Positions 29,296 to 37,137 of a stretch of DNA of 64,000 nt are shown here, in pieces (position 1 is the first letter of the stretch; each line of letters opens with the position of its first letter). Both the position numbers and the translations under genes were made by a program. Location: positions 1 to 64,000 of the forward strand of contig NZ_JBOBFT010000019.1 of assembly GCF_050587525.1 (NCBI RefSeq), given 5' to 3'. The DNA is from Plantibacter sp050587525 (lineage in GTDB: Bacteria; Actinomycetota; Actinomycetes; Actinomycetales; Microbacteriaceae). The notes under the pieces are model-generated. The model had not been told where the DNA came from. It saw only the letters and a program-made list of their open reading frames with translations, and did no database searches.

Positions 29296-29342
29296 GAAGT
29301 TCGCGACCCCGATCGCACACCCACAACGACGTGAGGAAACCG

Positions 29343-30977
29343 ATGAACCTGACCTGGATGCTCGAGAGCACGACCCGCAAATTCCCGACGAAGGATGCGA
29401 TCGTCACCGCGGACGGCGACGCGCTGAGCTACGCCGAGCTGCTCGCCGCGTCCCGCAGGGCAGCATCCGTCTTCCGCGACGCGGGCGTCCGACCCGGCGA
29501 TCGCGTCGGAGTCATGACCTACAACACGCCCGCGTTCGTGATCGCGGCATTCGGGGTGTGGCGGGCCGGCGCGACGCTCGTCCCGATCAACCACAAGCTC
29601 ACCTCCCCCGAAGTGGCGTACGTCCTCGATCACGCGTCGATCTCGGTCGGCGTCGTCGACGTGGACCTCGCGCAGACCGCGGAGACGGCATCGGCGGCGG
29701 CGACATCGGCACAGACACGGGCATCCGGCGTCGCGACCTGGCTCACCACGGCCGATGACGGCACCGGACGCTTCGACGCCCTCGTCACCGATGCTGACGA
29801 GTGGGACGGCATCGACGTCGACGAGGACGCCGTCGCCCAGGTGCTCTACACCTCGGGCACGACGAGCAGCCCCAAGGGCTGCCTGCACACCCATCGAGGC
29901 CTCGCGACCGTGCCCGCGTACACGACGGCCGCTGTCGGCCTGCAGCGCGACGATCGATTCCTCATCACCATGCCCATCTGGCACGCCTCACCGCTCAACA
30001 ACTGGTTCCTGTCGATGGTGTTCCTCGGCGGCACGACCGTCCTGTTGAAGGAGTACCACCCCATCCGATTCCTCGAGGTCGTGCAGGAGCAGCGGGTCAC
30101 CGCGTTCTTCGGCGCACCCATCGCCTACCTCGCACCCATCCAGGTGGCCACGGCGAACGGCATCGAGCTCACCTCGTTCGACCTCTCCTCGGTTCGACTC
30201 TGGGCCTACGGAGGCGCACCGCTCGGGGCGGACTCGGTCCGACTCCTGCAGCGGGCCTACGGCTCGGAATCCTTCACCCAGGTCTACGGCATGAGCGAGA
30301 TGGGTCCCGTCGGCACCGCCCTGTATCCGGAGGAGCAACTGGAGAAGGCCGGCGCGATCGGTGCGGCCGGGATGCCGGGCGTGGACGTCCGCGTGGTGAC
30401 GGAGGACGGACGCGACGCCGCGGCCGGCGAGGTCGGCGAACTGTGGATGCGCAGCGACACGCGCATGCTCGGGTACCTGGGCGACGACGCGGCGACCGCG
30501 GCCGCCTTCGACGGCGACTGGTACCGGACCGGCGACCTCGCGCGGGTCGACGAGGACGGGTACCTGTTCATCGTGGACCGGTTGCGCGATGTCATCATCA
30601 CGGGCGGCGAGAACGTCTTCTCCCCCGAGGTCGAGGAAGCACTCCGTGCACACCCCGCGATCGCGGACGCGGCCGTCATCGGGCGGCCGCACGCGGACTG
30701 GGGCGAGACGATCGTCGCTGTGGTCGTGAGGACCGAGGGAGCGACTGTGGAACTCGACGAGGTGCGTGCGTTCCTCGGCGAGCGCCTGGCGAAGTACAAG
30801 ATTCCGAGGGACCTCGTGCTCCGCGCATCGCTCCCCCGGACGCCATCCGGCAAGATCACCAAGCACGTGCTCCGTGCGGAACTCGGCGGCGTGCAGCACG
30901 GCGGCGTGCAGCCGAGTGCGACTCCGGGCGTGACGGCTGAAGCATCGACCGACGCGCCGCTGTCCAGTCGGGCTTAG
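29343..30977 (+). CDS. AMP-forming acyl-CoA ligase
   Basis: A 544-residue enzyme of the ANL superfamily that activates a carboxylic acid to its CoA thioester through an acyl-adenylate. Motifs in order: P-loop YTSGTTSSPKG, YGMSEMGPVG, YRTGDLARVDEDGY, DRLRDVIITGGENVF and the catalytic Lys in LPRTPSGKITKH. The sequence resembles medium/long-chain ligases but chain length cannot be read. The ATG at 29343 follows GAGGAAACC; the GTG at 29331 is less likely. It is divergent from tetR. Its TAG overlaps the TAA of the convergent malate dehydrogenase gene. Confidence 0.93.
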   Translation: MNLTWMLESTTRKFPTKDAIVTADGDALSYAELLAASRRAASVFRDAGVRPGDRVGVMTYNTPAFVIAAFGVWRAGATLVPINHKLTSPEVAYVLDHASISVGVVDVDLAQTAETASAAATSAQTRASGVATWLTTADDGTGRFDALVTDADEWDGIDVDEDAVAQVLYTSGTTSSPKGCLHTHRGLATVPAYTTAAVGLQRDDRFLITMPIWHASPLNNWFLSMVFLGGTTVLLKEYHPIRFLEVVQEQRVTAFFGAPIAYLAPIQVATANGIELTSFDLSSVRLWAYGGAPLGADSVRLLQRAYGSESFTQVYGMSEMGPVGTALYPEEQLEKAGAIGAAGMPGVDVRVVTEDGRDAAAGEVGELWMRSDTRMLGYLGDDAATAAAFDGDWYRTGDLARVDEDGYLFIVDRLRDVIITGGENVFSPEVEEALRAHPAIADAAVIGRPHADWGETIVAVVVRTEGATVELDEVRAFLGERLAKYKIPRDLVLRASLPRTPSGKITKHVLRAELGGVQHGGVQPSATPGVTAEASTDAPLSSRA

Positions 30978-31972
30978 GGCAACAAGCCCAGCTCGCGGAC
31001 GGCGTCACGCTCCTCGACGAGTTCGGCGACGGAGGCATCGATCCGCTCCTGCCAGACCGGTGCGATGTCGAGCCCTTCGACGACCTCCCAGCGACCGCCG
31101 ACCGAGCGCGCGGGGAACGAGCTCACGAGCCCCTCCGGAACCCCGTACCACCCCTTGGACGGAAGGGCGACCGAGGTCCAGCGATCGGCATTGGCGAGCG
31201 TCGCGGTGCCGTTCACCCAGTCGTGCACGTGATCGATGGCCGCGGCGGCCGCTGAGGCTGCCGAGGACGACCCCCGGACGGCGATGATCTCGGCACCGCG
31301 CTTCGCGACTCGAGGGATGAACTCCTCGGCGATCCACGACTCGTCGACGAGTTCGAGAGCTGGACGACCTTCGACGGTCGCGTGCGAGAGGTCAGGGACC
31401 TGCGTCGCCGAATGGTTGCCCCAGATGATGACGCCGTCGACGTCCTGCACCCGTGCGGCGGTCTTGGCGGCGAGCTGGGCGACGGCACGGTTGTGGTCGA
31501 GGCGGGTGAGCGCGGTGAAGCGTTCTGCCGGGACCCCGGCCGCGGATCCGGCGGCGATGAGCGCGTTCGTGTTGGCCGGGTTGCCCACGACGAGCACACG
31601 TACGTCGTCCGCGGCGTTCGATCCGATCGCCGCACCCTGCGGCCCGAAGATCTGGCCGTTGGCAGCGAGCAGGTCGGCACGCTCCATGCCCGGCCCACGC
31701 GGACGGGCGCCGACGAGGAGGGCGACGTTCGTGCCGTCGAACGCTTCTGCGGCGTCGGTCGAGACGTCGACGCGGTCGAGGAGCGGGAACGCCCCGTCCT
31801 GCAGTTCGAGCGCGGTCCCCTCAGCGGCGCCGACACCCTGCGGGATCTCGAGGAGCCGGAGCGAGACGGGCCGGTCGGAGCCGAGCAGCTGCCCGGAAGC
31901 GATGCGGAAGAGGAGCGAGTAGCCGATCTGGCCGCCCGCTCCCGTGACGGTGACGACGGTTGAAGTGCCCAT
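30974..31972 (-). CDS. mdh: malate dehydrogenase
   Basis: A 332-residue NAD-dependent malate dehydrogenase of the cytosolic-type clade found in actinobacteria. It interconverts malate and oxaloacetate in the TCA cycle. Visible motifs are VTGAGGQIGYSLLFRIASG (dinucleotide binding), GARPRGPGMERADLL (substrate Arg loop), VVGNPANTNALI, LTRLDHNRA and the catalytic His in IIWGNHSATQVPD. The ATG at 31972 has TAGCAT five bases upstream, a likely leaderless promoter. It overlaps the acyl-CoA ligase gene by four bases at the stops. Confidence 0.95.
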   Translation of the reverse strand: MGTSTVVTVTGAGGQIGYSLLFRIASGQLLGSDRPVSLRLLEIPQGVGAAEGTALELQDGAFPLLDRVDVSTDAAEAFDGTNVALLVGARPRGPGMERADLLAANGQIFGPQGAAIGSNAADDVRVLVVGNPANTNALIAAGSAAGVPAERFTALTRLDHNRAVAQLAAKTAARVQDVDGVIIWGNHSATQVPDLSHATVEGRPALELVDESWIAEEFIPRVAKRGAEIIAVRGSSSAASAAAAAIDHVHDWVNGTATLANADRWTSVALPSKGWYGVPEGLVSSFPARSVGGRWEVVEGLDIAPVWQERIDASVAELVEERDAVRELGLLP

Positions 31973-31977
31973 GCTCG

Positions 31978-31983
31978 ATGCTA
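31978..31983 (-). promoter_or_regulatory. candidate -10 of mdh (leaderless)
   Basis: TAGCAT on the minus strand ends five bases before the ATG at 31972. Confidence 0.6.
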
Positions 31984-32014
31984 TCCCGAGCGGCCGGCCA
32001 CAAGCGCTCCTCCT

Positions 32015-32323
32015 GGTCCCTGAGCCCGTCGAAGGGCACACACCACCGACCCCACACGTCGACAAGCTCAGTGACCGGAACAGGAACCCGACAACCGGAC
32101 CCTGAGCCCGTCGAAGGGCACGCACCGGCACCCCGCACGTCGACAAGCTCAGTGACCGGAACAGGAACCCGACAACCGGACCCTGAGCCCGTCGAAGGGC
32201 ACACACCACCGACCCCACACTTCGACAAGCTCAGTGACCGGAACAGGAACCCGACAACCGGTCCCTGAGCCTGTCGAAGGGCACACACCACCGACCCCAC
32301 ACGTCGACAAGCTCAGTGACCGG
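32015..32323. repeat. REP-like repeat cluster F, four tandem 82-bp units
   Basis: Four head-to-tail units begin at 32015, 32097, 32178 and 32260. Each holds a GGWCCCTGAGCCYGTCGAAG copy followed about 40 bases later by an inverted CKTCGACAAGCTCAGTGACC copy, so each unit can fold into a hairpin. Units differ by only a few substitutions. The 363-base gap between mdh and the DUF4232 gene holds nothing else. Confidence 0.92.
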
Positions 32324-32335
32324 AACCGCGAGCCG

Positions 32336-32965
32336 TTAGAAGCCCTGCGTCTGCACGGAACCGATGCTCATCCACAGGTCGTCACTCGTGCAGGCCGGAA
32401 CGCCGGGCGACGCGACGAACACGGCAGTGAAGGAGTGCGGCGGGTAGATGCGGTAGCCATCGCCCGCGACAGGAGCGCAATCGCTCAACGGACCGCCGTC
32501 GGTGCCGATGTTGACCGCCCGCAGGACCGCGTGCGCCGCCGCACCCGGTGCGATGTTCACGTCCTCGGGCTCCGCCGCCGAGTCCTGTCGTGCAGGCTTC
32601 CCGAGCTCCGTCCCGTTGCCGTCGCCGACGACCGAGACGCCGGGCGTCCCGCGCAGCACGCACGCGCTGGTCCCCGTGTTCGTGAACGCGACGTCGTACG
32701 AGATGTTGCCGGCACCGGCGTCGAACTCCGTCACCGTCACGGCGAGCGCACTGTCCGCGCACTGACCGGCCGGCGCATTCGGATCGGCCCCGCCGCCGGC
32801 CGAACCCGTGGGCGTCGCCGTCGGAGTCGGGGTCGTCGATACCGATGTGCTCGCGGAGGGCGTCACCGACCCGGCGCCCGTACCGGATCCGCTCGCGCAT
32901 CCGGCGAGCAGGAGGGCACCGACGATCATCGGCAGGATCAGGGCTGACACTCGGCGTCGTCGCAT
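32336..32965 (-). CDS. DUF4232 lipoprotein
   Basis: A 209-residue exported lipoprotein. The signal peptide ends in the lipobox LLAGC (Cys23). A Thr/Pro/Ser linker follows to about residue 65, then a DUF4232 domain that begins with the first conserved Cys (GQCADSALAVTV) and contains NTGTSACVLRGTPGVS and a C-terminal Cys in VPACTSDDLW. The paired cysteines suggest disulfides in a beta-sandwich. The function of DUF4232 is unknown. The ATG at 32965 has TAGCGT six bases upstream. Repeat cluster F follows its stop. Confidence 0.87.
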   Translation of the reverse strand: MRRRRVSALILPMIVGALLLAGCASGSGTGAGSVTPSASTSVSTTPTPTATPTGSAGGGADPNAPAGQCADSALAVTVTEFDAGAGNISYDVAFTNTGTSACVLRGTPGVSVVGDGNGTELGKPARQDSAAEPEDVNIAPGAAAHAVLRAVNIGTDGGPLSDCAPVAGDGYRIYPPHSFTAVFVASPGVPACTSDDLWMSIGSVQTQGF

Positions 32966-32971
32966 CGCCCC

Positions 32972-32977
32972 ACGCTA
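32972..32977 (-). promoter_or_regulatory. candidate -10 of the DUF4232 gene (leaderless)
   Basis: TAGCGT on the minus strand ends six bases before the ATG at 32965. Confidence 0.6.
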
Positions 32978-33041
32978 GCGGACGACACCTGTCGCGGAAC
33001 AGACCGCACCACACAGACCCCGCGGAGCAGAAGCACTCGGG

Positions 33042-34622
33042 TCAGTGCGTGTCCTGCGCCTCGACCACGGGGCCGCCGCGCTTCGCCTCGGCGTCGTCGA
33101 CCGCGGCGTGCTCCTCCGCGGACACCGTCTCCATCGCCTTCGACGGCTTCGGGCTCTCCCCGAGCGCGACGGCGGCAGCGGTGATCCGGTTCGCCATCCC
33201 GTTGAAGATGATTCCGTGGAAGGGCAGGATCGCCCACCAGTACAGCCGTCCGCCGAGGCCCTTGGGGAAGTAGATCGCTCGCTGGCGGTAGACGGAGCCT
33301 CCGTCGACCGGGGTCGCACTCATCTCGAGCCAGGCGAGCCCGGGCAGGCGCATCTCGGCCCGCAGCCTGAGGAGTCGGCCGCGTTCGAGGTGCTCGACCC
33401 GCCAGAAGTCGAGTGCATCGCCCGTGCTCAACGTGTGCGGATCGGTTCGACCGCGAGAGAGCCCGACCCCGCCCACGAGCTTGTCCGCCCAGCCGCGCAA
33501 CGCCCAGGCGAGCGGGAACGAGTACCAGCCGTTGACCCCGCCGATGCTCTCGATGACCGAGAACAGGCTGTCCGCGCTCGACGTCGTCTTGCGTTCGCGC
33601 AGGTCCGTGTAGACGGTGTGGCCCGCCCAGTCCGGGTCGCTCGGGAGAGGATCGCTCGGAGCGCCCTCGACGGTCGCGTTCCGCCAACTCGTCTCCACCT
33701 CCCCGTCGCGCATGCGCTGCAGCGCGAGTCGGACCGCACGACGATACCCGGTCAGCCCCTCGGTAGGAGGCGGGATGACGGCGTCGATGTCGTGCTCCCG
33801 CACGACGCAGTCGACCTGCAGCGATTCGATGATCGGCACCGCCAGCCGACGCGGGATCGGCGTGACGAGGTTCACCCACTGCGAAGCGAGCCACGGCGTG
33901 AAGACCGGCAGCGAGGCGATCGGTCGCTGCTTGAGACCGGCCTCGAGCGCGTACCCGTTCATCATCTGTCCGTAGCGGAGCACATCGGGACCGCCGATGT
34001 CGAAGGAGCGGTTGACATCGTCCGGCACGTCCGCGCTCTCCACGAGGTAGTAGAGCACGTCCCGCACGGCGATCGGCTGGATGCGGTTCCGCACCCACTT
34101 CGGCGCCGGCATGTACGGGAGCACTTCGGTCAGGTGGCGGATCATCTCGAACGAGGTGGACCCGGAGCCGATCACGACCCCTGCCTGCAGGACGATCGTC
34201 GGTACGCCTGAGTCCATCAGGATCCGACCGACTTCGGTGCGGGATCGGAGGTGTTTGGAGAGTTTCACGCCGTCGGGGTGCAACCCGCTCAGGTACACGA
34301 TGCGCTGCACACCCGCTGCTGCGGCACCTGCGGCGACGTGCTCGGCCGCTTCCCGCTCGATGGCTTCGAAGTCGCCCTTCCCGCCCATCGAGTGCACGAG
34401 GTAGTAGACGACGTCCATGTCCTCGCACGCCTTCGCGACCGCCTGAGCATCCGCGAGATCGCCCTCGACGACCTCGACGCGATCCCGCCAGGGCACGTCG
34501 GTGAGCTTCTGCGGGGAACGGACGAGCACACGGACATCGTGCCCCGCCTCCAGGAGACGGGGCACGAGACGGCCTCCGATGTAGCCGGTTGCTCCGGTGA
34601 CGAGGACGCGACGAGGTGACAT
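33042..34622 (-). CDS. SDR-type NAD(P)-binding protein with DUF2867 domain
   Basis: A 526-residue protein. The N-terminal extended SDR domain starts with RRVLVTGATGYIGGRLVPRL and continues with YYLVHSMGGKGDFE and IVYLSGLHPDG, like the NAD(P)H-binding NmrA/YbjT group. The C-terminal half (about 350-500) matches DUF2867: GVNGWYSFPLAWALRGWADK and YFPKGLGGRLYWW. Such fusions are common in bacteria and their substrate is unknown. The ATG at 34622 is preceded by TAGCGT seven bases upstream. It follows the deoC/ALDH operon on the same strand. Confidence 0.87.
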   Translation of the reverse strand: MSPRRVLVTGATGYIGGRLVPRLLEAGHDVRVLVRSPQKLTDVPWRDRVEVVEGDLADAQAVAKACEDMDVVYYLVHSMGGKGDFEAIEREAAEHVAAGAAAAGVQRIVYLSGLHPDGVKLSKHLRSRTEVGRILMDSGVPTIVLQAGVVIGSGSTSFEMIRHLTEVLPYMPAPKWVRNRIQPIAVRDVLYYLVESADVPDDVNRSFDIGGPDVLRYGQMMNGYALEAGLKQRPIASLPVFTPWLASQWVNLVTPIPRRLAVPIIESLQVDCVVREHDIDAVIPPPTEGLTGYRRAVRLALQRMRDGEVETSWRNATVEGAPSDPLPSDPDWAGHTVYTDLRERKTTSSADSLFSVIESIGGVNGWYSFPLAWALRGWADKLVGGVGLSRGRTDPHTLSTGDALDFWRVEHLERGRLLRLRAEMRLPGLAWLEMSATPVDGGSVYRQRAIYFPKGLGGRLYWWAILPFHGIIFNGMANRITAAAVALGESPKPSKAMETVSAEEHAAVDDAEAKRGGPVVEAQDTH

Positions 34623-34629
34623 GGGTGCC

Positions 34630-34635
34630 ACGCTA
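34630..34635 (-). promoter_or_regulatory. candidate -10 of the SDR/DUF2867 gene (leaderless)
   Basis: TAGCGT on the minus strand ends seven bases before the ATG at 34622. Confidence 0.5.
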
Positions 34636-34664
34636 CGCCGGGTCGCCGCCTCCGGGCACCGCCT

Positions 34665-35525
34665 TTACAGCAGCGCTTTCGTGTGCCAGACGGTCTTGAC
34701 CTCGGTGAACGCGGTGATGCGATCGAGGCTCGCGGGCACGGAGACCGCTCCGCCGTCCGGTCGCAGGACGCGCTTGAGCGTGTCCGCTGCGGCGATCTCG
34801 AGGTCGATCCAGTCGAGTGCACCTGCGCCGGCGAGGTCGATCGCGTTGACGTCGGCGTGCGAGGCGAGCCACGGCGCGATCTCGCCCGCGGACCCCGTGA
34901 GGATGTTGACGACGCCACCGGGGACGTCGCTCGTCGCGAGCACCTCGGCGAGGCTGATCGCGGACAGCGGCAGACTCTCCGATGCGACGACGACGACCGT
35001 GTTGCCGGCGACGAGCGCGGGGGCGACGACGCTCACGAGGCCGAGCAGGGACGAACCCTGCGGAGCGACGATCGCGACGACGCCGGTCGGCTCGGGGACG
35101 GAGAGGTTGAAGTACGGTCCGGAGACGGGGTTCGCCCCGCCCACGACCTGGGTGTACTTGTCGGCCCAACCTGCGTACCAGACCCACAGGTCGATCGCCG
35201 CGTCCACCTGTTTCGCCGCTGCGGCAGTGGAGACGCCCTCGGCATCGACGATCTCGTCGACGAACTGCGCGCGGCGCCCTTCGAGGAGTTCGGCGATGCG
35301 ATAGAGCACCTGACCGCGGTTGTAGGCGGTGGCGCCGGACCAGCCGGAGACGGCTGCGCGCGCTGCGACGACCGCGTCACGGGCATCCTTCCGCGAGGCC
35401 TGTGCGGCGTTCGCGAGGAACGCGCCCTTCGTGGAGGTCACCTCGTACGTCCTTCCGGATTCGCTGCGGGGGAACTTGCCTCCGATGTAGAGCTTGTACC
35501 TTTTCGGAATGGCGAGACGCGTCAT
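34665..35525 (-). CDS. truncated ALDH-like protein, probable non-catalytic ALDH16-type subunit
   Basis: A 286-residue protein alignable by eye to the N-terminal and NAD-binding region of the ALDH encoded just upstream: WYAGWADKY, ALVAGNTVVVVASES, GVVNILTGSAGEI. It then jumps to the ALDH C-terminal segment TAFTEVKTVWH. The catalytic domain, with its nucleophilic Cys and general-base Glu, is missing; the oxyanion Asn (PWN) is PQG and the nucleotide Lys (VIKPAE) is VVASES. ALDH16 enzymes carry such a pseudo-ALDH domain fused behind an active one, and 513 plus 286 residues equals their usual length. I infer a split ALDH16-type partner. The start overlaps the stop of a 22-codon mini-ORF created by a junction duplication. 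Confidence 0.8.
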   Translation of the reverse strand: MTRLAIPKRYKLYIGGKFPRSESGRTYEVTSTKGAFLANAAQASRKDARDAVVAARAAVSGWSGATAYNRGQVLYRIAELLEGRRAQFVDEIVDAEGVSTAAAAKQVDAAIDLWVWYAGWADKYTQVVGGANPVSGPYFNLSVPEPTGVVAIVAPQGSSLLGLVSVVAPALVAGNTVVVVASESLPLSAISLAEVLATSDVPGGVVNILTGSAGEIAPWLASHADVNAIDLAGAGALDWIDLEIAAADTLKRVLRPDGGAVSVPASLDRITAFTEVKTVWHTKALL

Positions 35526-35605
35526 GCGCGCGCTCCCTTCATATTCAAGGTCTTGTCCTTCACCGGAAACAGCATGGCGAGACGCGTCATGCGCGTGCTC
35601 CCTTC
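35508..35605. repeat. duplicated gene junction between the two ALDH genes
   Basis: A segment of about 32 bases (35509-35540) recurs at 35574-35605 with one mismatch, 65 bases away. Each copy contains the end of an ALDH-type reading frame (KGARA) and an overlapping ATGA stop/start. Between them lies a mini-ORF (minus strand, 35590 to 35522, MTRLAMLFPVKDKTLNMK and so on) that starts in one copy and stops in the other. Confidence 0.9.
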
Positions 35606-37128
35606 TTGCTGGAGGAGCTGGAGGACTTGCCTGCCGGCTTCGAGTCAGCAGCTGCGACGGCCGCTGGAGCGCTGGTGATCGACGAGCTCGGGCCGGCCGG
35701 AGCGAGGTACGCGCCGAGGCCGTGACGACCGCCTTCGCGCCCGTAGCCGGACTCCTGGTAGCCGCCGAAGGGGCTCGCGGGGTCGAAGCGGTTGAACGTG
35801 TTCGCCCAGATGACACCGGCGCGGAGTTTGTCGGCGACGGCGAGGATGCGGCTGCCCTTGTCGCTCCAGATGCCCGCGGACAGGCCGTATGGCGTGTTGT
35901 TGGCTTTCGCGATGGCCTCAGCCGGGGTCCGGAAGGACAGGACGGAGAGGACGGGTCCGAAGATCTCGTCGCGGGCGATGCGGTGGCTCGTCGACACGTT
36001 CGTGAAGATCGTGGGCGGGAACCAGAAGCCGTTCTCCGGCAGATCGCACGAGGGGCTCCAACGCTCGGCGCCTTCGACTTCCCCGATGTCGCTGAGCTCG
36101 CGGATGCGTGCCAACTGTGCGGCCGAGTTGATGGCGCCGACGTCGGTGTTCTTGTCGAGCGGGTCACCGACGCGCAGGGTTTCGAGGCGGCGCTTCAGTC
36201 GGTCCACGACCTCGTCGTGGATGCTCTCCTGCACGAGGAGGCGGGATCCGGCGCAGCACACGTGGCCCTGGTTGAAGAAGATGCCGTTGACGATGCCCTC
36301 GATCGCCTGGTCGATGGGCGCGTCGTCGAAGACGATGTTCGCCGCCTTGCCGCCGAGTTCGAGCGTCGCACGCTTGTCGGTTCCGGCGATGGCCTTCGCG
36401 ATCTCGCGACCGACGCCCGTCGAGCCCGTGAACGCGACCTTGTTGACATCGGGGTGACGGACGATCGAGGCGCCCGTCGCACCGGCACCGGTGAGGATGT
36501 TGACGACACCGGCGGGGAGCTCCGCCTGCTGGAGGATCTCGGCGAAGATGAGCGCCGTGAGCGGCGTCGTCTCAGCGGGCTTGATGACGACCGTGTTCCC
36601 TGCTGCGAGCGCGGGAGCGACCTTCCAGGCGAGCATGAGCAGTGGGAAGTTCCACGGGATGACCTGCCCGGCCACACCGAGCGCCCGCGGGTTCGCGCCG
36701 AGGCCGGCGTAGTCGAGCTTGTCGGCCCACCCCGCGTAGTAGAAGAACCATGCGGCGACGAGCGGCACGTCGACGTCGCGGCTCTCCTTGATGGGCTTGC
36801 CGTTGTCGAGGCTCTCGGCCACGGCGAGCTCGCGAGCGCGTTCCTGGACGAGGCGCGCGATGCGGAAGAGGTACTTGCCGCGGTCGGCCCCGGACATCTT
36901 CGACCACACACGGTCGTAGGCGCGGCGGGCGGCGACCACGGCGCGATCGACATCGGCTTCGCTCGCGGCGGAGACGGTGGCGATGTGCTGCTCGGTCGAG
37001 GGGGAGATCGTGGCGAAGGTGCCGCCCGTGCCTTCGACGAACTCGCCGTCGATGAAGAGCCCGTACTCCTTGCGGAGGTTCAGGACGGCGGTGGACTCTG
37101 GTGCTGGTGCGTATTCGAGAAAGCTCAT
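35587..37128 (-). CDS. NAD(P)-dependent aldehyde dehydrogenase (deoC-linked)
   Basis: A 513-residue ALDH. Active-site residues are intact: Asn in IPWNFP, KPAETTP, general-base Glu in LELGGKAAN, nucleophilic Cys in NQGHVCCAGSR and EIFGPVL. The C-terminus carries an extra Ala/Ser/Lys-rich tail of about 35 residues (PAGKSSSSSSKKGARA). In this operon the likely substrate is acetaldehyde released by DeoC, giving acetate; this is inference. It starts nine bases after deoC stops, and its TGA overlaps the next start. Together with the truncated ALDH it resembles the two halves of an ALDH16. Confidence 0.92.
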   Translation of the reverse strand: MSFLEYAPAPESTAVLNLRKEYGLFIDGEFVEGTGGTFATISPSTEQHIATVSAASEADVDRAVVAARRAYDRVWSKMSGADRGKYLFRIARLVQERARELAVAESLDNGKPIKESRDVDVPLVAAWFFYYAGWADKLDYAGLGANPRALGVAGQVIPWNFPLLMLAWKVAPALAAGNTVVIKPAETTPLTALIFAEILQQAELPAGVVNILTGAGATGASIVRHPDVNKVAFTGSTGVGREIAKAIAGTDKRATLELGGKAANIVFDDAPIDQAIEGIVNGIFFNQGHVCCAGSRLLVQESIHDEVVDRLKRRLETLRVGDPLDKNTDVGAINSAAQLARIRELSDIGEVEGAERWSPSCDLPENGFWFPPTIFTNVSTSHRIARDEIFGPVLSVLSFRTPAEAIAKANNTPYGLSAGIWSDKGSRILAVADKLRAGVIWANTFNRFDPASPFGGYQESGYGREGGRHGLGAYLAPAGPSSSITSAPAAVAAADSKPAGKSSSSSSKKGARA

Positions 37129-37137
37129 GGTGGGGTC

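Noticed and set aside
34665..35525. The short ALDH as a frameshifted pseudogene
   Set aside because: It has coupled ATGA overlap, an intact C-terminal ALDH motif and no remnants of the missing catalytic domain in other frames nearby, so a genuine short protein is more likely.
35522..35590. The 22-codon mini-ORF as a functional peptide gene
   Set aside because: Its ends are explained by the duplicated junction, so a conserved function is not supported by sequence alone.
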